From: Cognatundibacterium jejuense
Lineage (GTDB): Bacteria > Pseudomonadota > Gammaproteobacteria > Burkholderiales > Burkholderiaceae_D
Reading direction: 5' to 3'
Assembly: GCF_014284255.1 (NCBI RefSeq)
Contig: NZ_JACOFV010000006.1
Span: 62,001 to 126,000, forward strand
DNA length: 64,000 bases
Numbering within the stretch: the stretch's first letter is position 1; every line of letters begins with the position of its first letter. The notes beneath the pieces are model-generated. The model ran no database searches. It was given only the letters and a program-made list of their open reading frames with translations, and was not told the origin of the DNA. Shown piece by piece: positions 1 through 8,863 of the stretch. Position numbers and translations under genes: made by a program.

Positions 1-561
1 TTCCGATGGATCCGTTCCAGAAACAGGATTCCCACCCACATAGGCATAGGTATTGATGCCACCGTTGAGTCCAATCGGATCACTCGTTACATACCGCCCC
101 GTTTGCGGATCATAATACCGGTTGTAGTTGTAATGCAACCCCGTCTCTTGATCTTCATACTGCCCCGGAAACCGTAACTTGGACGTGATCGTTGCTTTAT
201 CAGTTGTGACTGCAGGTGTCGTGACCGTAGCGCGTCCAAATGGCGTATAACTCGCACTCCACACGATATTGCCTGCTTTATCGGTCGCTTGCATCGGTGT
301 TTGCAAATGATCGTTATGGTAGTAGGCGATGGTGTCTTGACCTGAGCTGTTCTTGGTTTTGATGAACAGTATTCCGGTCATAAAGCCATTGTCTGGTTTA
401 GGACCGTATTGGGTCGTAATGGTAGCGCTACCGCTTAATGTCGTGGTTTGATCTGCATTGAGTGTGATGTCTTGCGTTGCTTCTGCGATCAAGCCTTCGT
501 CAGCGTAAAGGAAGCTGGTGCATTTTGCCGGGTTGAGGCTTGCTCCATCATATCTTTTCCA
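1..561 (-). pseudogene. RHS-repeat core, 3' part of a broken gene running off the left edge
   Basis: The minus strand translates without a stop from about 561 to the edge. It gives a typical RHS-associated core: FLYADEGLIAE, then YYHNDHLQTPMQATD, YTPFGRA, FPGQYEDQETGLHYNYNRYY, DPQTGRYVTSDPIGL and NTYAYVGGNP. RHS proteins form a hollow beta shell around a variable C-terminal toxin. The core normally ends about here, so the toxin tip and any immunity gene would lie left of base 1. The gene lacks its own start and most of its repeats: the frame is fused at 554-561 to a transposase remnant. It is either a displaced 3' RHS tip or a disrupted gene. The family call is firm. Whether the fragment is still expressed cannot be seen. 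Confidence 0.85.
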
Positions 562-739
562 ACATCGGTAAGAACTGGCACGCACAACGATTAATAGAAG
601 AGTGATCCACAAACACGCCGCGCTCTTGCATCATCTCTTCAATACGGCGATAACTCAAAGGATAAGCGGCATACCACCGTATACAAACCAAAATCACTTC
701 CAGCGGAAAACGTCAGCCTTTGGTGTTCACCGTCGTCAT
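548..739 (-). pseudogene. IS6-family transposase, N-terminal remnant with an internal stop
   Basis: From the ATG at 739 the minus strand reads MTTVNTKG, then an in-frame TGA, then RFPLEVILVCIRWYAAYPLS, RRIEEMMQERG and VDHSSINR, ending FLPMLEK before a TGA at 548-550. This matches the N-terminal part of IS6/IS26-like transposases, including the RWY..YPLSYR and VDH..I.R segments. About 60 of the roughly 230 residues of the family remain, and the DDE catalytic domain is missing. The stop at codon 9 and the deletion make it non-functional. The break lies at a short run (TGGAAAAG) where transposase and RHS frames meet, as expected for a microhomology deletion. Confidence 0.8.
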
Positions 740-815
740 CAAAAATTACCGTTCGCATCAAACTCCTTCGTTTAAGGTAATCACTCTCTTTTCAAAATTA
801 ACGCGACATCCCTAC
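555..815 (-). mobile_element. Truncated IS6-like element, 5' end only
   Basis: The transposase remnant plus about 75 bases upstream (740-815) form the left end of an IS6-like element. That spacing resembles the leader between terminal repeat and start codon in this family. A GAAGGAG ribosome-binding motif lies just upstream of 750. The outer boundary, perhaps the GGGATGTCGCG stretch read on the minus strand near 801-813, is an inference, because the other end is deleted and no matching inverted repeat or target duplication can be seen. Confidence 0.4.
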
Positions 816-818
816 TAA

Positions 819-1460
819 CTACCCCTTCCAACTACGCTGCAAGCCGGTGTCCGTATGGATCCAGCCACCGTTTGCACTAGCGCGGTAATAGAAGCCCACA
901 CCACCCTCACGAAAACTGGTGATCAGCGAGCCCAGTACTTCTTCATGTAAATGGGGAATACGGATGTCAGCGGCTTTGCCGTCCATATGCAAGGATTTAC
1001 GTGCGGCAGGAACACCTTGTTCGATCAACCGACGATTAGAATCTGGTGTGCGATATCCAGATAAAATTTCTAGCGGTTTGGTCATACCAAAACGCGCCAC
1101 ATAGGCTTGGGTGGCCCATAAGGTTTCAAACAACTTAGGATCGATTGCTGCGGATTGTTTGCCATTCACGTCACGCAAAATATGGCACAACTCCTGATAG
1201 GCAGAATCGATAATTTCACCATCTTTCCAGTAGAGCAATTTGCTACGCTCGTTGGATGCCGGGCGGATCAGATCAATCGTCCGTGGCTTTACCCAAAAAT
1301 CGATGTCTAAAGCTTGCGAGTCGAACAGATCAGGCGGCGGCGCTAATTCGGACGATTTTGCATCCGCCGCATGCGCAGAGCCTATTAATTTTGTGGTGCT
1401 GAACAGGCCAGCAGCGGTGAGAAGAATACTTTTCTTTAATATTTGGCGGCGTGTAGTCAT
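819..1460 (-). CDS. DUF882/YcbK-like peptidase M15-family protein, Tat-type signal
   Basis: A 213-residue protein starting MTTRRQILKKS with a hydrophobic stretch and AHA-A, which resembles a twin-arginine (Tat) export signal. The body holds YRTPDSNRRL (about 136-145), HMDGKAADIR (about 158-167) and GWIHTDTG near the C-terminus. These correspond to the H-x(6)-D and H-x-D zinc ligands of the M15/DUF882 D,D-carboxypeptidase-like fold. Such proteins act in the periplasm on peptidoglycan or related links. The gene stands alone and ends only a few bases from the insertion-sequence remnant. The family is clear; the exact substrate is not. Confidence 0.85.
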   Translation of the reverse strand: MTTRRQILKKSILLTAAGLFSTTKLIGSAHAADAKSSELAPPPDLFDSQALDIDFWVKPRTIDLIRPASNERSKLLYWKDGEIIDSAYQELCHILRDVNGKQSAAIDPKLFETLWATQAYVARFGMTKPLEILSGYRTPDSNRRLIEQGVPAARKSLHMDGKAADIRIPHLHEEVLGSLITSFREGGVGFYYRASANGGWIHTDTGLQRSWKG

Positions 1461-1796
1461 AGGCAGTCTGATTCAGAAATAAGAAAAGTGCTCACTAAAA
1501 TGAAAAAAATCATGGCCTGAATTCCTGTGAAAGGGCTTATGCAAAACCATCAGGAGACAAAACGGCAAACAAAAATCTCGCTTTAATAAATACCCCAGGT
1601 TTCGCAACCGGGTCATTTTGTGAAGTTCCTGTACACCAAGTGTAATGCCAAAATACAAATATGCAACGCCCATCTCCTTTTTTTACATCCGGGAACACGG
1701 ATTCTGCATTCCGTCGCAATCTATAGGCAATTCTGTCGATAACAAGACTACACTTAAGTATTGCTCAATATTAATTAACTCACTTAATTTTATATT
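1461..1796. other. Intergenic region, no gene seen
   Basis: 336 bases between two divergent genes. Short frames here lack family resemblance and ribosome-binding sites. The last 60 bases are AT-rich and probably hold the promoter of the GIN-domain gene, but no clear -35/-10 pair stands out. Confidence 0.5.
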
Positions 1797-2993
1797 ATGA
1801 AAAAAAATATCGCCTGGCTAGTTGTAGCCCTGATCACTCTCTCAGCATGTGAGGTAAAAATTGATGGCGAAAAAATCGTCGGTAGTGGTAAATCCATCAC
1901 CGAGCAAAGACCGGTAACCGCATTTACTGAGCTTGAAAATCAAAGTTTTTTCGATATCGTCATCACCAAAGGGGATAAAGACGAAGTCGAAATCACCGGG
2001 GATGATAATTTGGTTTCCCAAATCGAAACCGTTGTAGAAGGTCAACGACTCGTCATTCGGAATAAAAATAAGTCGTTTAGTTTTACCTGGAAAAATACGC
2101 CAGGTACCGTCAAGATCAAAGCAGCACACTTAGATAGCGTGGACAACTCCGGCAGCGGTGATATAGAACTACGCGGTCTTGAAAACGACAAGTTTTCGCT
2201 CAAATCGAATAGCTCGGGCGACATCAAAGCAATCGGCCAGGTGCAATCACTCAATGCAATAGCGAACGGCAGTGGTGACCTTCACCTCGATCAATTATCA
2301 GTTGCTCAGGCCGATATAAATATGAATAGCGCAGGCGACGTGAAGATGGGTAAGCTTAGCAAGCTACTGAATCTGAAAGTTAACGGTAGCGGTGATTTTC
2401 TGGCTGATTACTTGCAAGATGCGTCGGTCAACCTGATGTTACAAGGACCAGGTAGCGCGAAATTACGAGGTCAGGTCACAGAATTAAAAGTCGATGCCTC
2501 CGGTTCAGGTGACCTCGATGTTGAGGGACTCAAAGTAGCGCAAGCGACTTTACAATTGTACGGGCCTGGCGACGTCAATTTGGCTGGTGCAGCAGATAAC
2601 TTGATGATTACCATTAACGGGTCAGGCGATGTCGATGCAAAAGACTTACACGCAAAAACGGTCGTGCTCAAAAATAATGGCCCTGCCAATGTTAGTCTCA
2701 ACGTTGATCAAAACCTCAATGCAGAAATCTCTGGTTCAGGCGATTTAGACGCAAAATTGAATGCGGCCAATAAGATCGAAATAGTCATGAATGGTCCTGG
2801 AGCCAGTTCATTATCCGGCACTGCGGATAATCTTACTGCCAAGATCAACGGCTCAGGTGACCTGCATGCACGTGAATTGCTGTTACGCTTAGCCAACATC
2901 AAAGTAAATGGTCCAAGCGAGGCAGAAGTTAACGTTAAACAAACGAACGGCGCGCGTGTGGTACGAATTGACCGCAACGGCGTTGTGAATTAG
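1797..2993 (+). CDS. GIN-domain (DUF2807) repeat lipoprotein
   Basis: A 398-residue lipoprotein. The N-terminus is a short hydrophobic signal with lipobox LSAC (Cys18). Residues about 28-110 resemble the head-GIN/DUF2807 domain (TAFTELENQSFFDIVITKGD). From residue 119 the protein is an almost perfect array: GSGD recurs at 119, 158, 197, 236, 275, 313 and 352, a 39-residue period, with a second glycine-rich turn (SSGD, SAGD, GPGS, GPGD, GPAN, GPGA, GPSE) midway between. This predicts a regular beta-solenoid with two turns per repeat. Function is unknown; GIN proteins are thought to be cell-surface or periplasmic adhesins or scaffolds. It is monocistronic. The ribosome-binding site is weak. Confidence 0.85.
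   Translation: MKKNIAWLVVALITLSACEVKIDGEKIVGSGKSITEQRPVTAFTELENQSFFDIVITKGDKDEVEITGDDNLVSQIETVVEGQRLVIRNKNKSFSFTWKNTPGTVKIKAAHLDSVDNSGSGDIELRGLENDKFSLKSNSSGDIKAIGQVQSLNAIANGSGDLHLDQLSVAQADINMNSAGDVKMGKLSKLLNLKVNGSGDFLADYLQDASVNLMLQGPGSAKLRGQVTELKVDASGSGDLDVEGLKVAQATLQLYGPGDVNLAGAADNLMITINGSGDVDAKDLHAKTVVLKNNGPANVSLNVDQNLNAEISGSGDLDAKLNAANKIEIVMNGPGASSLSGTADNLTAKINGSGDLHARELLLRLANIKVNGPSEAEVNVKQTNGARVVRIDRNGVVN
2151..2921 (+). repeat. Coding 117-base repeats (39 residues each) in the GIN lipoprotein
   Basis: About seven copies of a 39-codon unit start with Gly-Ser-Gly-Asp and carry a second glycine/proline turn halfway. One interval is 38 rather than 39 residues. DNA identity between units is modest, so the duplication is old or under selection only at the turn positions. 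Confidence 0.8.
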
Positions 2994-3107
2994 CGTTTTT
3001 GATTCAACTCTACCCGCCCCAGAGCAATAGATGGGGCGAGTGAAGTTGAGCGTAATGCGTCTTACAAATGAAGTTTTAACGGCGACTAACAACGCTAAAC
3101 GTCATGC

Positions 3108-3536
3108 TTACTTTTGAATCCGGTACGCATGTTGCAGCACCAGCCGACTACCAGCAATCAGGCTATTCAAACCTAAAATCAATTGCACTAATACCTGACC
3201 AGGGACTAACCAGATTTGACCGCGTGGTGGGGCTACGCGGGTCACTGCAGTTAATACCGGCTCTGCCCATGCAGCGTCTGGCGTGACGTCTAACAAAATA
3301 TCGCCGTCACTATTGGTATGCAAATAAATTTCGCCGCCATGCAACAAATGAAAGCAAACACCATATCCAGCTTGAGGGTTCTTGCCTGTTATTTGTTGTA
3401 ATTCACGGTCATGCAAATCCAGCCAGGCTTCGACATCATTGACGTTTTCCAGCGATACCCACGCGTGTTCACGCAACAAATACTCTGTCTTTGAGACTGT
3501 TCCGGCAGTCTCATCTGCAGGAAATTCAGACGACAT
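3108..3536 (-). CDS. Hypothetical protein, 142 residues
   Basis: I do not recognise this protein. It has an acidic N-terminus (MSSEFPADE), a soluble middle with GYGVCFHLLHGGEIYLHTNS and DGDILLDVTPDA, and a more hydrophobic C-terminal part. It has no signal peptide and no clear motif. It ends 29 bases upstream of the start-proximal side of nothing on its own strand except the TraB-like gene, which lies beyond its start, so it could be the downstream partner of that gene in one transcript. Coding status rests on length, codon usage and placement. Confidence 0.6.
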   Translation of the reverse strand: MSSEFPADETAGTVSKTEYLLREHAWVSLENVNDVEAWLDLHDRELQQITGKNPQAGYGVCFHLLHGGEIYLHTNSDGDILLDVTPDAAWAEPVLTAVTRVAPPRGQIWLVPGQVLVQLILGLNSLIAGSRLVLQHAYRIQK

Positions 3537-3564
3537 ATAATTTTTCTTTACTTATTCTTAGAAT

Positions 3565-4473
3565 CTATTTGATCTGACGGACTTGCAATCCACGCTGTTT
3601 CAACAAATCGCTAATGCTATTGGTTCCCGCAATATGTCCAGCGCCAACCACCACCAGCACGTGCTTACCCGCTGCCATTAATTCGACGATTTTATCAGCC
3701 ATGGCTGGGTTACGCTCATCGAGTAATCGTTTCATGATTTTTTTTGAGCCCGGATTTTTGTTTGCCTCGGCTTGCAACATGCTCACGACCTTTTCTGCGT
3801 TTCCGTCCTTCCATGCTGCAATAAGTTGGTTGGTATCACGTATTGCTTCACCGTTGCTTATACTTTCTAAAGTTTGCGACAACATGGCATCGCCTTCTTC
3901 ATCACTCAGACCACCTAAAATCTGCGCCTGGTATTCCATGGTCTCTAACTCGACGATCGATTTTTTATCTTTCTTAGCACGATTGATGAAATGGATATCT
4001 ACTCCTTGTGCAGGATCGTAGCCTTGTCGCGCAAAGCTACCTACCAACAGTCCCGTCGCAACCATCGCAGGCTTTAATGGTTGAAAGCGCTCTGCCACAG
4101 GTCCGGTCATCTTTTGTAAGGACTCCCATGTCGCTGGCTGCAGGTGATTTTGTAATTTGTCCGGCGCTGCATACTTTAACAAGGGTAAGGCCTTGACTGC
4201 TGCCTCGCCATCAGTGCCATCAAGCTCAACTGCTAAGGTGTCAGCCTGCTTATATGCTTTTTGGACTTTTTCCGGTAAGGGATAAAAACTTGCTTTCGCG
4301 AGATGAATGGAACCAAATAAATAGGCAGTATTGGTCGCCGATTTCACTTCCCATAACACGCCTTTAGCGGTGGTCTCTGCGGTAGTTTTGGCGTACGTAT
4401 TTCCAGCAAACAGCGCAATCGAAAACAGCACAGAAATATGTTTCAGGAGAGCGTTAGAGAATTTAATTTGCAT
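3565..4473 (-). CDS. TraB/GumN family protein, exported
   Basis: 302 residues from the ATG at 4473. A TTG 15 bases upstream would extend the frame by five residues but is less likely. A signal peptide (FSIALFAGNTYA) is followed by the TraB/GumN core: GVLWEVKSATNTAYLFGSIH near the N-terminus, VELD, then HFINRAKKDKK and LETMEYQ in the middle, and VLVVVGAGHIAG near the C-terminus. The two GxxH sites and the ExxxQ-like stretch are the conserved features of this family. Members are proposed to be metal-dependent proteases related to Tiki, or to act in pheromone or polysaccharide processes. No substrate can be deduced here. Confidence 0.87.
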   Translation of the reverse strand: MQIKFSNALLKHISVLFSIALFAGNTYAKTTAETTAKGVLWEVKSATNTAYLFGSIHLAKASFYPLPEKVQKAYKQADTLAVELDGTDGEAAVKALPLLKYAAPDKLQNHLQPATWESLQKMTGPVAERFQPLKPAMVATGLLVGSFARQGYDPAQGVDIHFINRAKKDKKSIVELETMEYQAQILGGLSDEEGDAMLSQTLESISNGEAIRDTNQLIAAWKDGNAEKVVSMLQAEANKNPGSKKIMKRLLDERNPAMADKIVELMAAGKHVLVVVGAGHIAGTNSISDLLKQRGLQVRQIK

Positions 4474-4570
4474 GATGATGGGAGTCAATGTGGAAAATAT
4501 TTATTCGGAGAATTCAGATCGCGGAGGAAACGGGCAAATAATATCAAACCTGAGCGTGTAAAGTTTGCTT

Positions 4571-5365
4571 TTAGTCTTTATGCAGCATAGGGTGGCGGCG
4601 CCATTCTTCGGTAGCTTTTTTAAGTTCCCGGTCAATGTCTCCATTTTTACGCATTTTGTCTATTTGCTCGTTGAACGCATTTAAATATTTAAGACACGGA
4701 CTTTTGCTGACAAATCCAACCAGGTTGGCTGTTTCTGTCACAAACGGTTTGACTGCCTGTATCCGCAGATCTAATTTTGATGTCATCAACGCATTGGTTG
4801 CTGGGTAATAACCTGTCAATACGTAGTCAAATCGATTGGCAATCAACATCCGGAAACTGGTTTCCATGTTGTGCGTCACTTCAACTTGCAAATGTTCATC
4901 CATGAAACTATCAAAGGGCTGACCAAAACGGTTTCCACGCGCAACACCACCCCGGCGTCCGATCAGATCTTCCTTTTTTGCGAAAGAAAATGACTCACCT
5001 TTACGCACAAAGACAGCAACCGGATTGCTCAACAACGGTAAGCTAAAGGTCAGAAATTCGCGGCGTTCCGGGGTATCTTTTAGACTAGTGACCAGATCGA
5101 TACTACCGTTTTCTGCTGCGATTAAGACCCGCTTCCACGGTCCCAGATAACGAAATTCAAAAGGAACACCTATTGCATTTAATGCTTTAGTGGTCAGGGT
5201 GATACTCGCCCCCTGAAAATGCTGACCGTCATACCAATGTAGCGGGGGATAAGCGGGGTCAGCGGAAATAACAACTTTAGGGCAAGCTTCCTGCGCCAAC
5301 ACGGTTGCTGATGTGGCTAGTGATATGGTGAATAACACAAACAGATCCGAGAACCAGCGGTGCAT
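4571..5365 (-). CDS. Extracellular solute-binding protein, family 3 (orphan)
   Basis: 264 residues from the ATG at 5365, which has AAAGGGG about seven bases upstream. A TTG at 5398 would add 11 residues and overlap the upstream stop, but the ATG gives a normal signal peptide (DLFVLFTISLATSATVLAQ). The mature protein reads like a polar amino-acid type SBP: VISADPAYPPLHWYDGQHFQ, GSIDLVTSLKDTPERREFLT, RGGVARGNRFGQPFD and a C-terminal EWRR. No permease or ATPase genes are adjacent, so it may be a sensor-type or stand-alone binding protein. It lies 29 bases downstream of the CPBP protease gene and probably shares its transcript. Confidence 0.83.
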   Translation of the reverse strand: MHRWFSDLFVLFTISLATSATVLAQEACPKVVISADPAYPPLHWYDGQHFQGASITLTTKALNAIGVPFEFRYLGPWKRVLIAAENGSIDLVTSLKDTPERREFLTFSLPLLSNPVAVFVRKGESFSFAKKEDLIGRRGGVARGNRFGQPFDSFMDEHLQVEVTHNMETSFRMLIANRFDYVLTGYYPATNALMTSKLDLRIQAVKPFVTETANLVGFVSKSPCLKYLNAFNEQIDKMRKNGDIDRELKKATEEWRRHPMLHKD

Positions 5366-5394
5366 CGACAACCCCTTTACCACACTGAAAATGA

Positions 5395-6165
5395 TCAATT
5401 AAACATAATTGACAAGGTAACAAAAAGACTATTGTGTAGGCAATGTAAAATAACAGAACTGGCAAGTCCTTGTCGCAAACGAAGATAGCCTAACAGACAG
5501 CCGACACCTAGTTGCGCACTAATCGCAAACACCAGCAAATAATCTCTGTCATTGGTGGAGTAAAAATTTGCCAGATGTGCGAGTCCAAAACAAATGGTGT
5601 AAAACCAGAAGACATAAGGGTAATAACGAATAAAAGCTCTGCCACGAGCAAAACGTCTGCCGTTACCGATCGGCGCGCGTCTCATCAATATCTTGTCTAC
5701 CAGAGCGGCCAGTAAAATAACCCCGGCAACAATCGCAATAATAGTGAAACTTTGTGCGCAGTACAAAGACAGCAAGACAGGTCCGACGAACAAGCTGTAG
5801 CCAACTCGCCGCAACCCAGCCCGGAATATAAGTTCTTCAATAATCGGGGCGACAAGTACAGCTAAGTACATATTACGAACATTGAAGTCCAACTTGTCTT
5901 CTAAACCTGCCCAATGCTCAAGAATAGCATTAATAGGGGTAGCAACTAATAGAATGAAACACAGATCAACAGCCAGTAGGAACAAGATCCTGCGCCAGCC
6001 ATGACTCAGAGGAACGGAAACACCGCGTCCACGCTGAGGCTTCCTTAAAAAAACCAGCAATTCATGCCATTCTTGACGCCAGACAAAGCTCGGCTTTGTA
6101 CTCCGCACTGGCAATTCCTTTACTACGCTATCGCCAGATATTTCTTCACTACATTGTTGCACCAT
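5395..6165 (-). CDS. CPBP family intramembrane metalloprotease
   Basis: 256 residues with several membrane segments. The three signature motifs of the CAAX/CPBP (Abi) protease family are present in order: EELIFRAGLRR (EExxxR), FGLAHL (FxxxH) and LHCLHNS (HxxxN-type). The active site lies within the membrane. Family members process prenylated or peptide substrates or act in bacteriocin self-immunity, and the substrate here is unknown. A GAGG site lies about nine bases before the ATG. The start is 36 bases downstream of rep, suggesting a rep-CPBP-SBP transcript. Confidence 0.88.
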   Translation of the reverse strand: MVQQCSEEISGDSVVKELPVRSTKPSFVWRQEWHELLVFLRKPQRGRGVSVPLSHGWRRILFLLAVDLCFILLVATPINAILEHWAGLEDKLDFNVRNMYLAVLVAPIIEELIFRAGLRRVGYSLFVGPVLLSLYCAQSFTIIAIVAGVILLAALVDKILMRRAPIGNGRRFARGRAFIRYYPYVFWFYTICFGLAHLANFYSTNDRDYLLVFAISAQLGVGCLLGYLRLRQGLASSVILHCLHNSLFVTLSIMFN

Positions 6166-6201
6166 CCGCTAACCTCAATATCAATCTGAAAACATTTTTA
6201 C

Positions 6202-8247
6202 TCAATCGATTGTCAGATGATGGTTTGTTTTTGTCAACAAAGCTTTTAAATTCGCTAAGCGTTCTTTTGGGGTTAGTGTTTCGGCTTCGGTGGGCACGGC
6301 GTCGCCTTCATCAAGCTTCATTTCTTTAATGAATCGGGAGACATCACAATGCACCGGGGCGCCAGCGCGTTTGCGCTTTTTGCACCAGGTAATATGCAGG
6401 CTGCGCTGGGCGCGCGTGATGCCCACATACATGAGTCGCCGTTCTTCCTCTATACGCGCCGCTAAGGTCTCTATTGGTGCATCTGGGTCGCCTTTGTGCG
6501 GCAAGATGCCTTCTTCAACGCCAACTAAAAACACGTGCGGATATTCCAGTCCTTTGGATGCATGCAAGGTCGACATCCGCACGGCATCTGGTTCTTCGTC
6601 TTTGCCTTCCATCATACTCATCAAGGCCACCATCTGCGTCAGATCCAGCAGACTGCGGTGATCATCGGTGCCGTCCTTGCCGCCACTGCCTTTGGTTTTC
6701 AGCCACTGCGTAAAATCGAGCACGTTTTGCCATTTGCTCTGCGCAGCGCGATCATCAAAGCTATCGTACAAATAGGCTTCGTAGTTGATTTCTTTCATCA
6801 AGTCATCGAGCAATTCTGCCGCGTGCCCTTCGCGGTGCGCATGCGCCTCAACGTGATTGATAAAGGTCGCAAATTCACGCAAAGGCCGCAATTGTCGCTC
6901 AGTCAGCTTCGCTTCGATGCCGCCCTTAAATACCGCCGCAAATAATGAGCATTGCCATTGACCAGCGAATGCGCCTAACACTTCCAACGTGGCCTGACCG
7001 ACACCACGTTTTGGCGTGGTAATGGCGCGAATGAACGCCGGATCATCGTCTTCGTTAGCAATGAGGCGTAAGTACGCAATGATGTCTTTGATTTCTGCAC
7101 GGTCAAAGAAGCTCTGACCACCAGAAATCGTGTACGGAATTCGTTCTTTGCGCAAGGCTTGTTCTATCACTCTGGCCTGATGATTGCCGCGATACAAAAT
7201 CGCATAATCGGAATACTTGGCGCGGCGTTCAAATCTGTGCGCAGAGATCATGATGGCGACTTGTTCTGCCTCTTGCTCATCGTCTTGCATGCCCAGCACT
7301 TTGACCGGATCACCGAGACCGTGTTCTGACCACAATGATTTTTCAAACAGCTTGGGGTTATTACCAATCACCGCATTGGCGGCTTGCAAAATACGCGTGC
7401 TGGAACGGTAATTTTGTTCGAGTTTAATGATTTCCAGATTGGGAAAATCAACTTGCAGGGTTTTCAGATTTTCGATAGTTGCGCCACGCCACGCGTAAAT
7501 CGCCTGATCATCATCACCCACGGCGGTGAACATGGGCTTTTTGCCGATCCCGCTGACTAATAATTTCACCAGCTCGTATTGGCAGGTATTGGTGTCTTGA
7601 TATTCATCGACAAGCAAATAACGCAAACGGCGCTGCCATTTGTCGCGCACCTGTTCGTTACTGCGGAATAACTCCACCGGCAAGCGTATCAAGTCATCGA
7701 AATCGACGGCCTGATATGCTGACAAGGTGGCAACGTAGCTGCGATAAATGCGTGCGGCAGTGGCTTCATCTTCGTCTTGTGCCTGTTTCAGAGCTTGTTC
7801 GGGATCGATCAGCGCATTCTTCCACAAGGACATGGCGGTTTGTATCCGGCGTATCAATTGCTTATCGGTGGTAATCGCCAAATCCTGCACCAAAGCAAAG
7901 CAATCATCGCTGTCCATAATCGAAAAACGGTCTTTCAATCCCAGTGCCTGCGCTTCTTGGCGCAGAATTTTGACGCCCAGCGAGTGGAAGGTCGATACCG
8001 TCAATTGCTTGGCCTGACGCGGTTCCGCCAGCAGTTTGGCGATACGTTCCTGCATTTCCAGCGCGGCTTTATTGGTAAATGTCAGTGCCGCGATGTGCTT
8101 GGGTTCATAGCCGTGTAATTCGATCAGATTGACGATTTTTTGGGTAATCACCCGGGTTTTACCCGAGCCAGCTCCTGCCAAGACCAGGCATGGGCCGTCC
8201 ATATAATTGACAGCATTTCTTTGGGGAGCATTGAGACCGTGGGACAT
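6202..8247 (-). CDS. rep: ATP-dependent DNA helicase Rep
   Basis: 681 residues, the usual length of Rep. This superfamily 1 helicase unwinds DNA 3'-5' and helps the replisome pass bound proteins. It starts with LNAPQRNAVNYMDGPCLVLA followed by the Walker A site GAGSGKT (about 25-31). Later motifs are VDEYQDTN (motif II), GDDDQAIYAWRGA (III), QNYRS (IV), STLHASKGLEYPHVFLVG (V) and RRLMYVGITRAQ (VI). The start LNAPQ and the overall length favour Rep over UvrD/PcrA. It heads a likely three-gene minus-strand unit and is divergent from the AtaL-like gene. Confidence 0.93.
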   Translation of the reverse strand: MSHGLNAPQRNAVNYMDGPCLVLAGAGSGKTRVITQKIVNLIELHGYEPKHIAALTFTNKAALEMQERIAKLLAEPRQAKQLTVSTFHSLGVKILRQEAQALGLKDRFSIMDSDDCFALVQDLAITTDKQLIRRIQTAMSLWKNALIDPEQALKQAQDEDEATAARIYRSYVATLSAYQAVDFDDLIRLPVELFRSNEQVRDKWQRRLRYLLVDEYQDTNTCQYELVKLLVSGIGKKPMFTAVGDDDQAIYAWRGATIENLKTLQVDFPNLEIIKLEQNYRSSTRILQAANAVIGNNPKLFEKSLWSEHGLGDPVKVLGMQDDEQEAEQVAIMISAHRFERRAKYSDYAILYRGNHQARVIEQALRKERIPYTISGGQSFFDRAEIKDIIAYLRLIANEDDDPAFIRAITTPKRGVGQATLEVLGAFAGQWQCSLFAAVFKGGIEAKLTERQLRPLREFATFINHVEAHAHREGHAAELLDDLMKEINYEAYLYDSFDDRAAQSKWQNVLDFTQWLKTKGSGGKDGTDDHRSLLDLTQMVALMSMMEGKDEEPDAVRMSTLHASKGLEYPHVFLVGVEEGILPHKGDPDAPIETLAARIEEERRLMYVGITRAQRSLHITWCKKRKRAGAPVHCDVSRFIKEMKLDEGDAVPTEAETLTPKERLANLKALLTKTNHHLTID

Positions 8248-8365
8248 AGGCGCTTGAAAAACAAAGTAAGCGCTATTGTAGCCTTATGCCAGCATGACAG
8301 CGGGATTTACCACGATAGCGGTCAACAAGAGTAAACTAGCGCCCAACTAATTTGAAAGCAAGATC

Positions 8366-8848
8366 ATGAAATTTGAACATTTGGTCGAAATTAACGACAT
8401 CCTTAACCCTATCGCTGATTTTTTAACCCGCGAGCAATTGTGGCGTGGTCTGGTCATGCGTGCCGACTCACCTAAACTGTTTGTGCCGCATCTGGATGAA
8501 GCCAGCATCATAGACCGTACCGAAGCCAGCATGACCAGAACTTTGCGTTATGGCAATTTATCAGTCACAGATACGGTCAATTTTGTGCATCTGGATCATA
8601 TCCACTATGACGTACCAGCGCAGGGTGAAATACCGCCATCTTCCTTGCGCATGGTGATCGAAGAGCCACAGCCTGAGCATTTGTTTGTACGCTTTATCTA
8701 CGAAAACAGCGCCAGCGCAGAGCAAGATCAGGCAGAAGAAATGTATAACGAATACCGTCGTTCAGCATATCTGGAAGCGGATATCGACACCATCAGAATG
8801 ATACGTGAACTAGCTGAAGCCGGACGTCTGGATACGCCGCTGAATTAA
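8366..8848 (+). CDS. AtaL-like protein (DUF1857, SRPBCC fold)
   Basis: 160 residues starting MKFEHLVEINDILNPIADFLTREQLW. It has the LWRGLVMRADSPKLFVPHLD segment and YENSASAEQDQAEEMYNEYRRSAYLEAD near the end, typical of the DUF1857/AtaL-like family within the START/SRPBCC fold. That fold makes a hydrophobic cavity that binds small ligands. The exact role is unknown. The gene is monocistronic and converges with the cytochrome b-like gene at 8864. Confidence 0.8.
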   Translation: MKFEHLVEINDILNPIADFLTREQLWRGLVMRADSPKLFVPHLDEASIIDRTEASMTRTLRYGNLSVTDTVNFVHLDHIHYDVPAQGEIPPSSLRMVIEEPQPEHLFVRFIYENSASAEQDQAEEMYNEYRRSAYLEADIDTIRMIRELAEAGRLDTPLN

Positions 8849-8863
8849 ACAGCAAACTATTCG

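Noticed and set aside
1473-1719. Two short minus-strand frames in the first intergenic region
   Set aside because: They overlap one another in different frames, and neither has a site or recognisable motif.
5366-5398. TTG start for the solute-binding protein
   Set aside because: The ATG at 5365 has a good ribosome-binding site and gives a normal signal peptide.
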